Below are positions 1 to 6,550 of a DNA stretch of 9,545 nucleotides, piece by piece. The position numbers and the translations under genes were made by a program. Origin of the DNA: an uncultured Chloroflexota bacterium (GTDB lineage Bacteria; Chloroflexota; Anaerolineae; Aggregatilineales; Phototrophicaceae). Each line of letters opens with the position of its first letter. Positions within the stretch are counted from its first letter, which is position 1. A model generated the notes under the pieces. It saw only the letters and a program-made list of their open reading frames with translations. It did not search any database and was not told the origin of the DNA. The stretch covers positions 1-9,545 of the forward strand of contig CALKIA010000124.1 in the NCBI GenBank assembly GCA_937988705.1, written 5' to 3'.

Positions 1-10
1 CGTTGACCTG

Positions 11-451
11 ATGGTCATCCCGAACATGGTAGCGCATGACGCCTCGGCGCTCGATTTGGTGGCGCGTAGCCGTGTGCTGCGGCAGCGGTTGCCCGGCTCG
101 GACGCGCTCGAAGTGACCGATCTGCTGACGATTAACTCCCGGGAGAATCTGGCACAGGCCTTGATGCTGCGCTTACTCACCCCACGCGGATCGCTGGCGG
201 CGCTGGGTCATGCCAGCTATGGATCGCGGCTGCATGAGCTGATCGGGCGCAACAAAACCGACCCGCTGCGTAACCTGTGCCGCGCATTCATCCTTGAAGT
301 CGTGGCGCAGGAGCCGCGCGTCGAAGATCAGGCGGTGGAGGTCACGTTTCATGCCGATGAAGAAACCGCATCGTCGTTCGTGTTCACACTGGCGGTCAAG
401 CCCCGTACGGGCGACGCGCCCATCGGACTAACTTTGGAGGTGGGGCTGTGA
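11..451 (+). CDS. gp25/W-like baseplate wedge protein (5' end possibly outside the window)
   Basis: Predicted baseplate wedge component of a contractile tail, of the T4 gp25 / P2 gpW family. Family members sit at the inner baseplate and help nucleate the sheath. What is seen: 146 residues from ATG 11. The segment of about residues 50-105 has the family pattern: a leucine-rich helix, then LLTPRGS, then a short stretch ending in YGSRL, then a helix leading to an EPRV motif and closing beta strands. The length is usual for the family (about 110-150 residues). The frame is open from base 2 and no ribosome binding site is visible before ATG 11, so the real start may lie upstream; the N-terminal ~35 residues are outside the recognised domain. 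The stop overlaps the GTG of the next gene (GTGA), so the two are probably translationally coupled. The gene directly before a baseplate J gene being gp25/W is the standard order, which supports the call. Confidence 0.86.
   Translation: MVIPNMVAHDASALDLVARSRVLRQRLPGSDALEVTDLLTINSRENLAQALMLRLLTPRGSLAALGHASYGSRLHELIGRNKTDPLRNLCRAFILEVVAQEPRVEDQAVEVTFHADEETASSFVFTLAVKPRTGDAPIGLTLEVGL
436..440 (+). promoter_or_regulatory. Ribosome binding site for the baseplate J gene
   Basis: GGAGG lies seven bases before GTG 448, inside the last codons of the gp25-like gene. It supports the GTG as the start of the J-like gene and an overlapping GTGA stop/start. Confidence 0.7.
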
Positions 452-2187
452 GTTACGTAGCGCGAAATTACGACGAGATCGTGCGCGATATGCTGACGAC
501 GCTCACCGGCGGCACGGTGCGCGAATCGGTGACCGCGCCCGCAGGCGATGTGCCGATCATCCTCGAAAAGCTGCAAAATCGCCCGGTGCGGCGCATTTCG
601 CACCTCGAAGGTACGGCCGTGATTGGCGTAGGCGCGGCGGCGCGCGATGTGCCGTATCGCTTTTCGGCGGCGGACTTCGAACTGATTTCCACCACCGGCG
701 ATGACAATAATAAAGACAGCATTCGCTTTCGCGATGGTGGCCGGCGTCCCAAGCCGGGATCGACACTCACAGTCAACTACTATCCGGTGCAAACACTGCC
801 CACGCCGCTGACCGATCTCAACGTCGGGTCGGTGATCCGTACATTGATGGAAACGGTCGCGCGGGAAATGGCGATGGCCTATTTGCAGCTCGACCATGTG
901 TACGAGTCGGCGTTCGTAGATACCGCCGAGGGCAGTTCGCTCGACAAAGTGGTTGCGCTGGTTGGCGTGCGCCGTCTGCCGACGGGTTTCCCCGTGGCGC
1001 GACTGCGCTTCACTCGTCGCGCGGATGCCGGTGCCGGGTCGCAGGTGACGATTCCGGCGAACACCGCCGTCGTCGACGCGACCGGGGCGCGCTACCTGAC
1101 ACTGGACGCGCTCACGCTCGAACCGGGCGAAACCACCCGCGAAGTCAATGCGCGCGGCGAGTCGCCGGGGACGAAGTTGGCCGGAACGGGCGAACTCAAC
1201 CGCATGGAAGTGCTGATCGCGGGCGTCAGCGAAGTGACGAATCCGCAGCCCGCCTACTCGCTCAGCGCGGCGGAAACCGATGCGGAACTCCGCCGCCGCG
1301 CCGCTGGCAGTCTGCATGGGGTTGTGCGCGGCACGCAGAACGCGCTCAAGTTCGGGCTGCTGTCGATTGAAGGCGTCAAGAATGTGAACGTCGTTGAAGC
1401 GCCGAACGGCGTCCCCGGCGAAATTCGCATTGAAGTGGCACACGCCAGCGATGATCCCAACATTGACGCGATCATCGCTCGGACGATTGAGGAAATCCGC
1501 CCGGCGGGGATTCGCGTGCTGTGGAATAAGGCGCAGAGTCTGTCCGTCGCCGTCACGGTGACACTTACATTGGCGGGTTCGGGTGCCGGTGTGACCGGCG
1601 GTGTGTTGAGTGCGATCAACAGCGCGATTGAGGCTAGTCTGCGCGACTATCTGACGAGTTTGCCGCCCGGTGGCAAGGTGCGGCGTGCGCAATTGCTCAA
1701 GCTGGTGCTGGCGGATGAGCGGGTGAGCGATGCGACCGTCACGCTGACACCGCAAGGTGCGAGCGCGGTCGATGAGTTACAGCTCCCTGCGGATACGATC
1801 ATCGAAGTCACATCCATGAGCTTCACTCCGCCGACCTACGAGGTCGAAGACCTGACAGCGGCGGCCGTGTCGACCGTGAGCGCATATCTGCCCATACATC
1901 TCGCCGCGGGCATCTCACTGGCGCAGGCAATCAGCGCGATCACGCCGGCCTTCGACAGTTATCTCGCCGCCCGCGCGCCGAGTTCACCGCTGGATGTGGA
2001 CAGCCTCGCCGCGGCCATCCGCGACGACAGCCGCTTCGCGCTGGTGCGCAATGAAGTCATCGTCACCGTCGAAGGTGGCGGGCGCTTCTTGCAGCTGACC
2101 GACGGCGTCGGCCAGTACGCGCTGGCGACTAATGAACGGCTGCAAAAGGCCGAGGTGACGATTGAACCGCGGGAGGGCGCGCTGTGA
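448..2187 (+). CDS. Baseplate J-like protein with extra N-terminal beta domain and duplicated C-terminal domain
   Basis: Predicted main wedge protein of the baseplate (P2 gpJ / T4 gp6 / Pvc11-like), which forms the ring that links spike, sheath and fibres. It has 579 residues from GTG 448, preceded by GGAGG at 436-440. Domains in order: a helical start (1-35); an added beta segment (about 55-113) ending in a strand with NYYPV; the J core, with helix then GSSLDKV at 162-168 followed by GVRRLP and a FTRR strand; the central beta part with an N-x-x-G-E-S-x-G-x region near 220-240; VRGTQNAL (293-300) leading to GVKNVNV; and the alpha/beta C-terminal domain (about 385-435). A second, weaker copy of that last domain follows at about 489-540, offset by exactly 104 residues (see findings). 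This makes the protein longer than the simplest J proteins. Its gene order after gp25/W and before a gpI-like gene is typical. The J call is firm; the duplication is my own reading of the residues. Confidence 0.88.
   Translation: MSYVARNYDEIVRDMLTTLTGGTVRESVTAPAGDVPIILEKLQNRPVRRISHLEGTAVIGVGAAARDVPYRFSAADFELISTTGDDNNKDSIRFRDGGRRPKPGSTLTVNYYPVQTLPTPLTDLNVGSVIRTLMETVAREMAMAYLQLDHVYESAFVDTAEGSSLDKVVALVGVRRLPTGFPVARLRFTRRADAGAGSQVTIPANTAVVDATGARYLTLDALTLEPGETTREVNARGESPGTKLAGTGELNRMEVLIAGVSEVTNPQPAYSLSAAETDAELRRRAAGSLHGVVRGTQNALKFGLLSIEGVKNVNVVEAPNGVPGEIRIEVAHASDDPNIDAIIARTIEEIRPAGIRVLWNKAQSLSVAVTVTLTLAGSGAGVTGGVLSAINSAIEASLRDYLTSLPPGGKVRRAQLLKLVLADERVSDATVTLTPQGASAVDELQLPADTIIEVTSMSFTPPTYEVEDLTAAAVSTVSAYLPIHLAAGISLAQAISAITPAFDSYLAARAPSSPLDVDSLAAAIRDDSRFALVRNEVIVTVEGGGRFLQLTDGVGQYALATNERLQKAEVTIEPREGAL
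2172..2176 (+). promoter_or_regulatory. Ribosome binding site for the gpI-like gene
   Basis: GGAGG within a GGGAGGG run lies seven bases before GTG 2184. The same arrangement is seen before the J gene: the SD sequence lies in the end of the preceding gene, followed by a CTGTGA stop/start overlap. Confidence 0.65.
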
Positions 2188-3458
2188 CGCACCTGAGTGA
2201 AATGTTGAGCCGCCTGCCGATCCTGTATCGTGACGGCGCGCTGGTCGCCGAGGCGCTGCGCATCCCCAGCTTAGGTCTGGATATCCTCGACGAGGATGGG
2301 GTTGAAGTCCAGCGCGCGCATTGGTTCGACAGCGCGCTCGAACTGGATGAGGCGGCGCGGTTGGCGGCCGTGCTGGATATCCCGCTGGAAAGCTGGCAAA
2401 ACCTCGCCGAGTACCGGGCCTGGGTGCATGCACTGCGTGATGCCATGCTCCAGTACGGGGCCGTGACAGTTGAAGCGCTGGAGAATTTTATCCGGCAGTA
2501 CGCGCGGCAGTATCAAGCGTCCGCACAGATCGTCGCCGTACCGCAGTTGGAACGCTGGACAGATAAACCCTCGACCGTTGACCCGGCGCTGATCGAAAAC
2601 GTCCCCGTGCGGCGCTTCCAGCGTATTCCCGACTTAGGCGGCGTGGAACCGCTGTGGCAGTTCTCGGTCGATAACAAGGGGCTTGATCCGGCCTACCTCG
2701 ACATTCTGATGGTCGGCTTGTTCAGCGGGCCGGAGAGTGTGCCGACACTCATCAACATCACGACCGGCGAGGCACTGTTGTTTCTCGGCAATGTGCCGCC
2801 CGGTCAGCGGCTGTGGATCGACGGGCTGTCGGACGGCGGCGTGCGCGCACACCTCGAACGCACCGATGTGAGCGCGTCGCTGCGCTCGGTGACCGGCGTG
2901 ATCCCCGGTACACCGTGGGAAAACGCACAGGTGCAGACTCCGGCGCGGGCGCTGACTTTGGCACAGGGGCGCAACGATTTGTGGTTCTTGCCGCTGGCGC
3001 ACTACGACGCACTCGGTCTGGATCGCTTTTTGCTGGCGCTGGCTGACCTCGCGATGCAGCAGGGGCGCTATGACACCGCCACCTTTGATCACGCGCTGTT
3101 CTATCAGGACCCGGCGGTGAGCCTGCACGTGTCGTGGGTGGAAACGCAGCCCGCGAGTTTCCGCATCGCACTGCCCGGCGGCGCGCTGCGCACCGCCACC
3201 GGTCGCACGGCGACGGGGGTCGCCAGTCGTGAAGAACTGCAAACCTCGCTCGACGTCGCTGTGAACAAGCTGCGCGCGGTCGGCGTGGCCAGCACCGTGC
3301 ACATTGAACCGTTCGGCGCTTTGCAGCCGATGACGGACTACCTGACCGCCGTCCTGCCCATCACCGTGCGCGAAGCCGCGCCGATGGGGGCGGATCAACT
3401 GCCCGACGCAGGCGGCGTCTTTGGCGTCACACCGTTTGATGAATCGACTTTTCGCTAG
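2184..3458 (+). CDS. gpI-like phage tail protein with a Dit-like beta domain
   Basis: Predicted baseplate-periphery protein that connects the J wedge to the fibres, from its place straight after J (P2 order W-J-I). It has 424 residues. The N-terminus carries LPILYRDG at 11-18, matching the L-P-x-x-Y-R opening of tail protein I. A helical bundle follows to about residue 110 (WQNLAEYRAWVHALRDAML from 71). From about 150 to 285 the protein is beta-rich. The run from residue 186, with NITTGEALLFLGNVPPGQ-L-x-I-D, resembles the N-x-x-T-G-x-x-x...G-x-x-L-x-I-D signature of distal-tail (Dit/galectin-like) domains. The C-terminal third has a helix from the SREELQ segment and an I-x-P-F-G-A-L strand. 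P2 gpI itself is only about 180 residues, so this is either a fusion or a family of its own. GTG start, with a GTGA overlap with the J gene. The tail role is well supported; the Dit-like assignment is tentative. Confidence 0.72.
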   Translation: MTHLSEMLSRLPILYRDGALVAEALRIPSLGLDILDEDGVEVQRAHWFDSALELDEAARLAAVLDIPLESWQNLAEYRAWVHALRDAMLQYGAVTVEALENFIRQYARQYQASAQIVAVPQLERWTDKPSTVDPALIENVPVRRFQRIPDLGGVEPLWQFSVDNKGLDPAYLDILMVGLFSGPESVPTLINITTGEALLFLGNVPPGQRLWIDGLSDGGVRAHLERTDVSASLRSVTGVIPGTPWENAQVQTPARALTLAQGRNDLWFLPLAHYDALGLDRFLLALADLAMQQGRYDTATFDHALFYQDPAVSLHVSWVETQPASFRIALPGGALRTATGRTATGVASREELQTSLDVAVNKLRAVGVASTVHIEPFGALQPMTDYLTAVLPITVREAAPMGADQLPDAGGVFGVTPFDESTFR

Positions 3459-3461
3459 GAG
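3457..3461 (+). promoter_or_regulatory. Ribosome binding site for the small fibre-type gene
   Basis: AGGAG, extended to AGGAGAGG at 3457-3464, overlaps the TAG stop of the gpI-like gene and sits 9 bases (AGGAG) before ATG 3471. It fixes this ATG as the start. Confidence 0.65.
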
Positions 3462-3470
3462 AGGATTTCT

Positions 3471-3968
3471 ATGGGGGCATTCTTACGAGTCGAACTGCGA
3501 ACTCTCAACGGCGACGTGCAGGAAGTCCGCGAAGCGCACAACGCCGTCATGCAGAGTGGGGCGCGGCTGATGGCCGATCTGTTCGCCGGACGCGGCACGC
3601 CGATCACGCACATGATGGTCGGGACGAGCGACGCGCCCGAAAGCGAAACGTTTTCCACCACCGGGCTGGCCAATGACCCCGGCGCGCCGCTGGTCGAACC
3701 CGTCGATGCGCCGATTGCAGCGGATGCGTTTTCGACGCCGGAGATCGACACCGAGCGGCGACTAGTGCGCATCCGTGTGCGCGGGACGCTTCCGGCGAAT
3801 GCGGCGGTCGGCACGGTGCGCGAAGCCGCGCTCGTGTCCCGGGCGGGCGATGTGACGACGCTGTACAACCGCGTGATCCTTGCGCCCATTACCAAAGGGA
3901 GCGATCACGAGCTGACGCTGTTCTGGGAAATTACGTTTCCGTACGGGGATTTACAGTGGCTGCCGTAA
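3471..3968 (+). CDS. Small beta-rich tail fibre/baseplate adaptor-like protein
   Basis: A 165-residue protein with no signal peptide or membrane segment. What is seen: an N-terminal strand, then a helix with the pattern N-x-V-x-x-x-x-A-x-L-x-A-x-L-F-A-G (residues 24-42). A P-I-T-H-M-M-V-G-T strand follows (44-52), then a polar D/E-rich loop, a V-R-I-R-V-R-G strand, an A-x-V-G-T-V-R-E-A-A-L-V segment, and a closing L-T-L-F-W-E-I-T-F strand. This layout (helix, a strand ending in G-T, a T-x-L loop, an E-A-A/x-L segment and a final x-W-x-I-x strand) is familiar from small tail-fibre or baseplate-peripheral proteins beside J and I genes in many prophages. I cannot name one exact family. The position directly after gpI, and before two fibre-like genes, suggests a fibre base or adaptor. 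The tail-structural role is probable from context; the receptor-binding role is only inferred. Confidence 0.55.
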   Translation: MGAFLRVELRTLNGDVQEVREAHNAVMQSGARLMADLFAGRGTPITHMMVGTSDAPESETFSTTGLANDPGAPLVEPVDAPIAADAFSTPEIDTERRLVRIRVRGTLPANAAVGTVREAALVSRAGDVTTLYNRVILAPITKGSDHELTLFWEITFPYGDLQWLP

Positions 3969-3973
3969 AGATC

Positions 3974-3978
3974 AGGAG
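3974..3978 (+). promoter_or_regulatory. Ribosome binding site for the first D-W-N/HxHP module gene
   Basis: AGGAG within AGGAGAG, eight bases before ATG 3987, lies in the 18-base gap after the preceding stop. It fixes the start. Confidence 0.65.
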
Positions 3979-3986
3979 AGAGCAAA

Positions 3987-4952
3987 ATGGCAACAGTTAA
4001 TCGAGCTGCGTTTCAGGTGCAGCTACAGGGTTACCCGATCGCCAACCGCGATGCGACGGTCAAACTGGTCAATGAGGCGACAGGCGCAGTGGTCGAACGC
4101 AAGCCGTTCCTCGACGGTTCGCTGACGGTGCGCGATCTGGACCCCGGCTACTATCAGCTCCAGGTGGCGCATCCCAACCTCGTTAATCTGATCGAGAACC
4201 GCCGCGTGCGCTTGTTCCCACAGCCCGCGCCGACGTTCATTCCCGTGCCGATTCGCCCGGAATTGTTCCGCGATACGCCGATCCGCGACATCCCCGATGC
4301 CGATCTCGGCCCGATTCAAAGTACGGCGGCGGCGGTCAAAGAACAGCTCCGCCCCATCAGCGCGAAAGGCCCCGGCGAAGCGATTCGCGCGGCGGACTGG
4401 AACTCGCTGGTGGATGCGGTGAGCGATCTCGCACAGACAGTGCTGGAATTGACCAAGCTGGTCGCGCCGCAGGGGCACGATCACCCGGAAATCGCCGAGA
4501 AGATCGACGAAGTGCAGGGCAACATCCGCCGCTTCTCGGAAGCATTCGGCAAGAGCCTGGTCGAACTGCGCCGCGAGATCGAGACGGAAGACCTCGACCG
4601 GACGGTACGCAACGTGCTGGATCTCGGCGCGGCGACGACCGAAGTGCGCGACCGGGTCACCGGTCGTCTCGGCGAACTGCGCGCGGCGGCGCAGACTGAT
4701 ACCCCGAATTTCACGTCAAAGCTGGCGAATACCGGCTCGCTGTATCTGACGACGATCAACGAGTTAGCGCAAGCCCAGGGAGCCGAAGCCGACAACTTCC
4801 GCGCGAACCCGGAAGTGCAGAAGCTGGCCGGACTGGCGCAAACCTATTTCAACGCCGGGACGCAAACCCGACCCGAGTCCGAACTGAACGTCTACATGCA
4901 GTCGACGCGGGCGGCGGGCGGCACGAAGCTCAAGAACATCATAGGAGGCTAG
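3987..4952 (+). CDS. Fibre-like protein: beta-sandwich, D-W-N/HxHP module, helical tail
   Basis: A 321-residue protein I cannot assign to a named family. Residues 1-90 look like a carboxypeptidase-regulatory/CnaB-type beta-sandwich: V-Q-L-Q-G-Y-P-I, a V-K-L strand, then a L-D-G-S-L-T-V-R-D-L-D-P-G-Y-Y-Q-L-Q-V sequence typical of such folds. A proline-rich linker (about 84-115) follows. Residues 130-170 hold a compact module with G-E-A-I-R-A-A-D-W-N (W138) and HDHP (H164, H166). The rest is largely helical, with EVRDRVT at 219-225, and ends in a glycine-rich tail. The next gene has the same module with identical spacing (see findings), so the two proteins are paralogous in this part. No signal peptide or membrane segment is seen. 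It is placed between the small adaptor-like gene and a long coiled-coil gene, which suggests that the beta-sandwich docks on the baseplate and the helices trimerise. Fibre role: inference. Confidence 0.55.
   Translation: MATVNRAAFQVQLQGYPIANRDATVKLVNEATGAVVERKPFLDGSLTVRDLDPGYYQLQVAHPNLVNLIENRRVRLFPQPAPTFIPVPIRPELFRDTPIRDIPDADLGPIQSTAAAVKEQLRPISAKGPGEAIRAADWNSLVDAVSDLAQTVLELTKLVAPQGHDHPEIAEKIDEVQGNIRRFSEAFGKSLVELRREIETEDLDRTVRNVLDLGAATTEVRDRVTGRLGELRAAAQTDTPNFTSKLANTGSLYLTTINELAQAQGAEADNFRANPEVQKLAGLAQTYFNAGTQTRPESELNVYMQSTRAAGGTKLKNIIGG
4943..4948 (+). promoter_or_regulatory. Consensus ribosome binding site for the coiled-coil gene
   Basis: A full AGGAGG seven bases before ATG 4956, overlapping the last codons of the preceding gene (stop at 4950-4952). 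It is the strongest Shine-Dalgarno in the window and fits high expression of a multi-copy fibre subunit. Confidence 0.75.
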
Positions 4953-4955
4953 ATC

Positions 4956-6539
4956 ATGCCGACCGTAGCCGATCTCGAACGCCTGAACGCGCTCACCACG
5001 CGTCTCGTCCCACTGGGTGGGGCGGCGCAGGGTGAAGTGATCAAGGCGGAGGACTGGAATACGCTCGTGAATGCGCTCGTGGAAATCGGGCGCGTGGTGC
5101 TGGGTGAAGACCACGAGGTGATCCCCGCGCCGCACGAACACCCGGATCAAGTAACCACGGGCTGGCTTGATCCGAGTCTGCGGGCGCTGATCGAGCGCGG
5201 ACCGCTGAGCGATCCCGCGATGGAAACGCGTTTACAGGCGCTGGAGCAGCGGGTGGATCGGCTGGCGGCGCGCATCGAAACGCTGATCGGCAGCGTCGGC
5301 GAAGTCCGGGATCGCGTCACTGACGTGACGACGCGCGACCTCGTGCGGCAGTCGGAAATTACCACCGTACGCCGCGTAGTCGACGGGTTGGGCGACAGCC
5401 GTGAGTCCGTGTTGGAATTGCGCAAAACGCTTGGTCTGCTGCAAAAAGACGTGACGACCGCTGTCACTGTCGGGCAGCGCCTCACCGTCGATGGACAGCC
5501 GATTGACTTCAACGCGTTTGTCGAACGGCTCGACCGCGCGGACGCACTCAGCGAACGGCTCACCGGGCCAACGGGCGAAATCTTCGACGCGCGAGCCTTC
5601 GAGAACCGGCTCGCCGAACTGACCAATACGCTGGTTACGCAGGATACCCTGGATGCTGCGCTGGAAACGGTGCGCACACGCATCCCAACCGATGAGCTGG
5701 CCGGGATCGAAACGAATTTACGCAATGAACTCCTAGAGCAGATGAATTCCTCGCTGGGTACGTTCCGCACGGACTACGACGCCACAATCAACGAGCGCTT
5801 TGCCGGGGTGGACGCGCAGATCAACACGCGCCTCGCCGACGCCATCCCCGACATCACCGGGACGGTGCTGGCAACCACCCGACCCGAAACGGCCGCCGCA
5901 CTGGCTGAAACCCGCGCCGACTTGCAAGCCGAATTTAGCCAGAACCTCGATCGAGTTGCCGGTCAGTTGAAGGAAGATTACACCAGCAGCATCGAGTCGC
6001 TGGACGTGAATATGCGCGAGATCGTCGGTTCGATTGCCGCCAGAGCCGTTGACCAGAGTCTCGGTGAGGTCAGCGGGCGCATCGGGCGCATCGAAGAGAC
6101 GCTCGCGCCCATCAGCGAACGAGTCGCCAAACTGGAGTTTGATGTGGTCGACGTGCGGACGCGTATCGACCGCGCTGGCATTGACAGCGACCTGCGCAGC
6201 AATAGCCTGCGTACCGAGCTGCTCACGGAAATGGATCGACGCGATCAGCTGCAAGGCGATCAGTTTACGCGGCAGCTCGGCGCGCTGGATGCGAGCGTTT
6301 CGACGCGCATCGGCACCTCGATCACGGACAACAACCGCTTCATTCTGGATCAAGTGCGTACGGTAGCGCGGGATACAGCCCTGATTGAGGTCGGCACGCT
6401 GGAAACGCGCTTGCGCACCGATATCACGACCATCAGCCGGGACGCCGTGACCTCGGTTGTGCGTACCGAAATTGCCGCCGCCACACCTACACTCACACGC
6501 AGCATCACCAACACGCTGCGCACTCGTCCAAATGGCTAA
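4956..6539 (+). CDS. Long coiled-coil tail fibre-like protein with internal repeat
   Basis: A 527-residue, mostly helical protein, likely a long trimeric rod or fibre of the baseplate. What is seen: an N-terminal module with G-E-V-I-K-A-E-D-W-N (W34) and PHEHP (H60, H62), shared with the preceding gene. From about residue 85 there are long heptad-like stretches (METRLQALEQRVDRLAARIE...), with EVRDRVT at 116-122. Regions starting with VRTRI at 239 and again at 400 are similar to each other (internal repeat of about 161 residues, see findings). The C-terminus is rich in T, R and S without an obvious globular tip. No cysteine, signal peptide or membrane segment is seen. A tape measure is an alternative because of the long helices. 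However, the gene sits beyond gpI among fibre-type genes and shares an N-terminal module with its neighbour, so a fibre is favoured. The receptor or partner is unknown. Confidence 0.6.
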   Translation: MPTVADLERLNALTTRLVPLGGAAQGEVIKAEDWNTLVNALVEIGRVVLGEDHEVIPAPHEHPDQVTTGWLDPSLRALIERGPLSDPAMETRLQALEQRVDRLAARIETLIGSVGEVRDRVTDVTTRDLVRQSEITTVRRVVDGLGDSRESVLELRKTLGLLQKDVTTAVTVGQRLTVDGQPIDFNAFVERLDRADALSERLTGPTGEIFDARAFENRLAELTNTLVTQDTLDAALETVRTRIPTDELAGIETNLRNELLEQMNSSLGTFRTDYDATINERFAGVDAQINTRLADAIPDITGTVLATTRPETAAALAETRADLQAEFSQNLDRVAGQLKEDYTSSIESLDVNMREIVGSIAARAVDQSLGEVSGRIGRIEETLAPISERVAKLEFDVVDVRTRIDRAGIDSDLRSNSLRTELLTEMDRRDQLQGDQFTRQLGALDASVSTRIGTSITDNNRFILDQVRTVARDTALIEVGTLETRLRTDITTISRDAVTSVVRTEIAAATPTLTRSITNTLRTRPNG

Positions 6540-6550
6540 GTGAGGCTGCC

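Noticed and set aside
349..1755. 468-residue open frame on the - strand opposite the gp25 and J genes
   Set aside because: It is a shadow of high-GC codon periodicity: rich in R, H, Q and A, no conserved motif, no Shine-Dalgarno, and it lies fully over two well-recognised genes.
2634..3398. 254-residue open frame on the - strand opposite the gpI-like gene
   Set aside because: Composition and lack of any ribosome binding site mark it as antisense shadow; the + strand reading has gpI motifs.
5733..6353. 206-residue open frame on the - strand opposite the coiled-coil gene
   Set aside because: Antisense of a repetitive helical gene; no independent signals.
4956..6539. Coiled-coil protein as tape measure
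   Set aside because: Its helical length would allow it, but it shares its N-terminal module with the adjacent beta-sandwich protein, sits beyond gpI, and shows no hydrophobic segments. A fibre or rod fits better, though this is not excluded.
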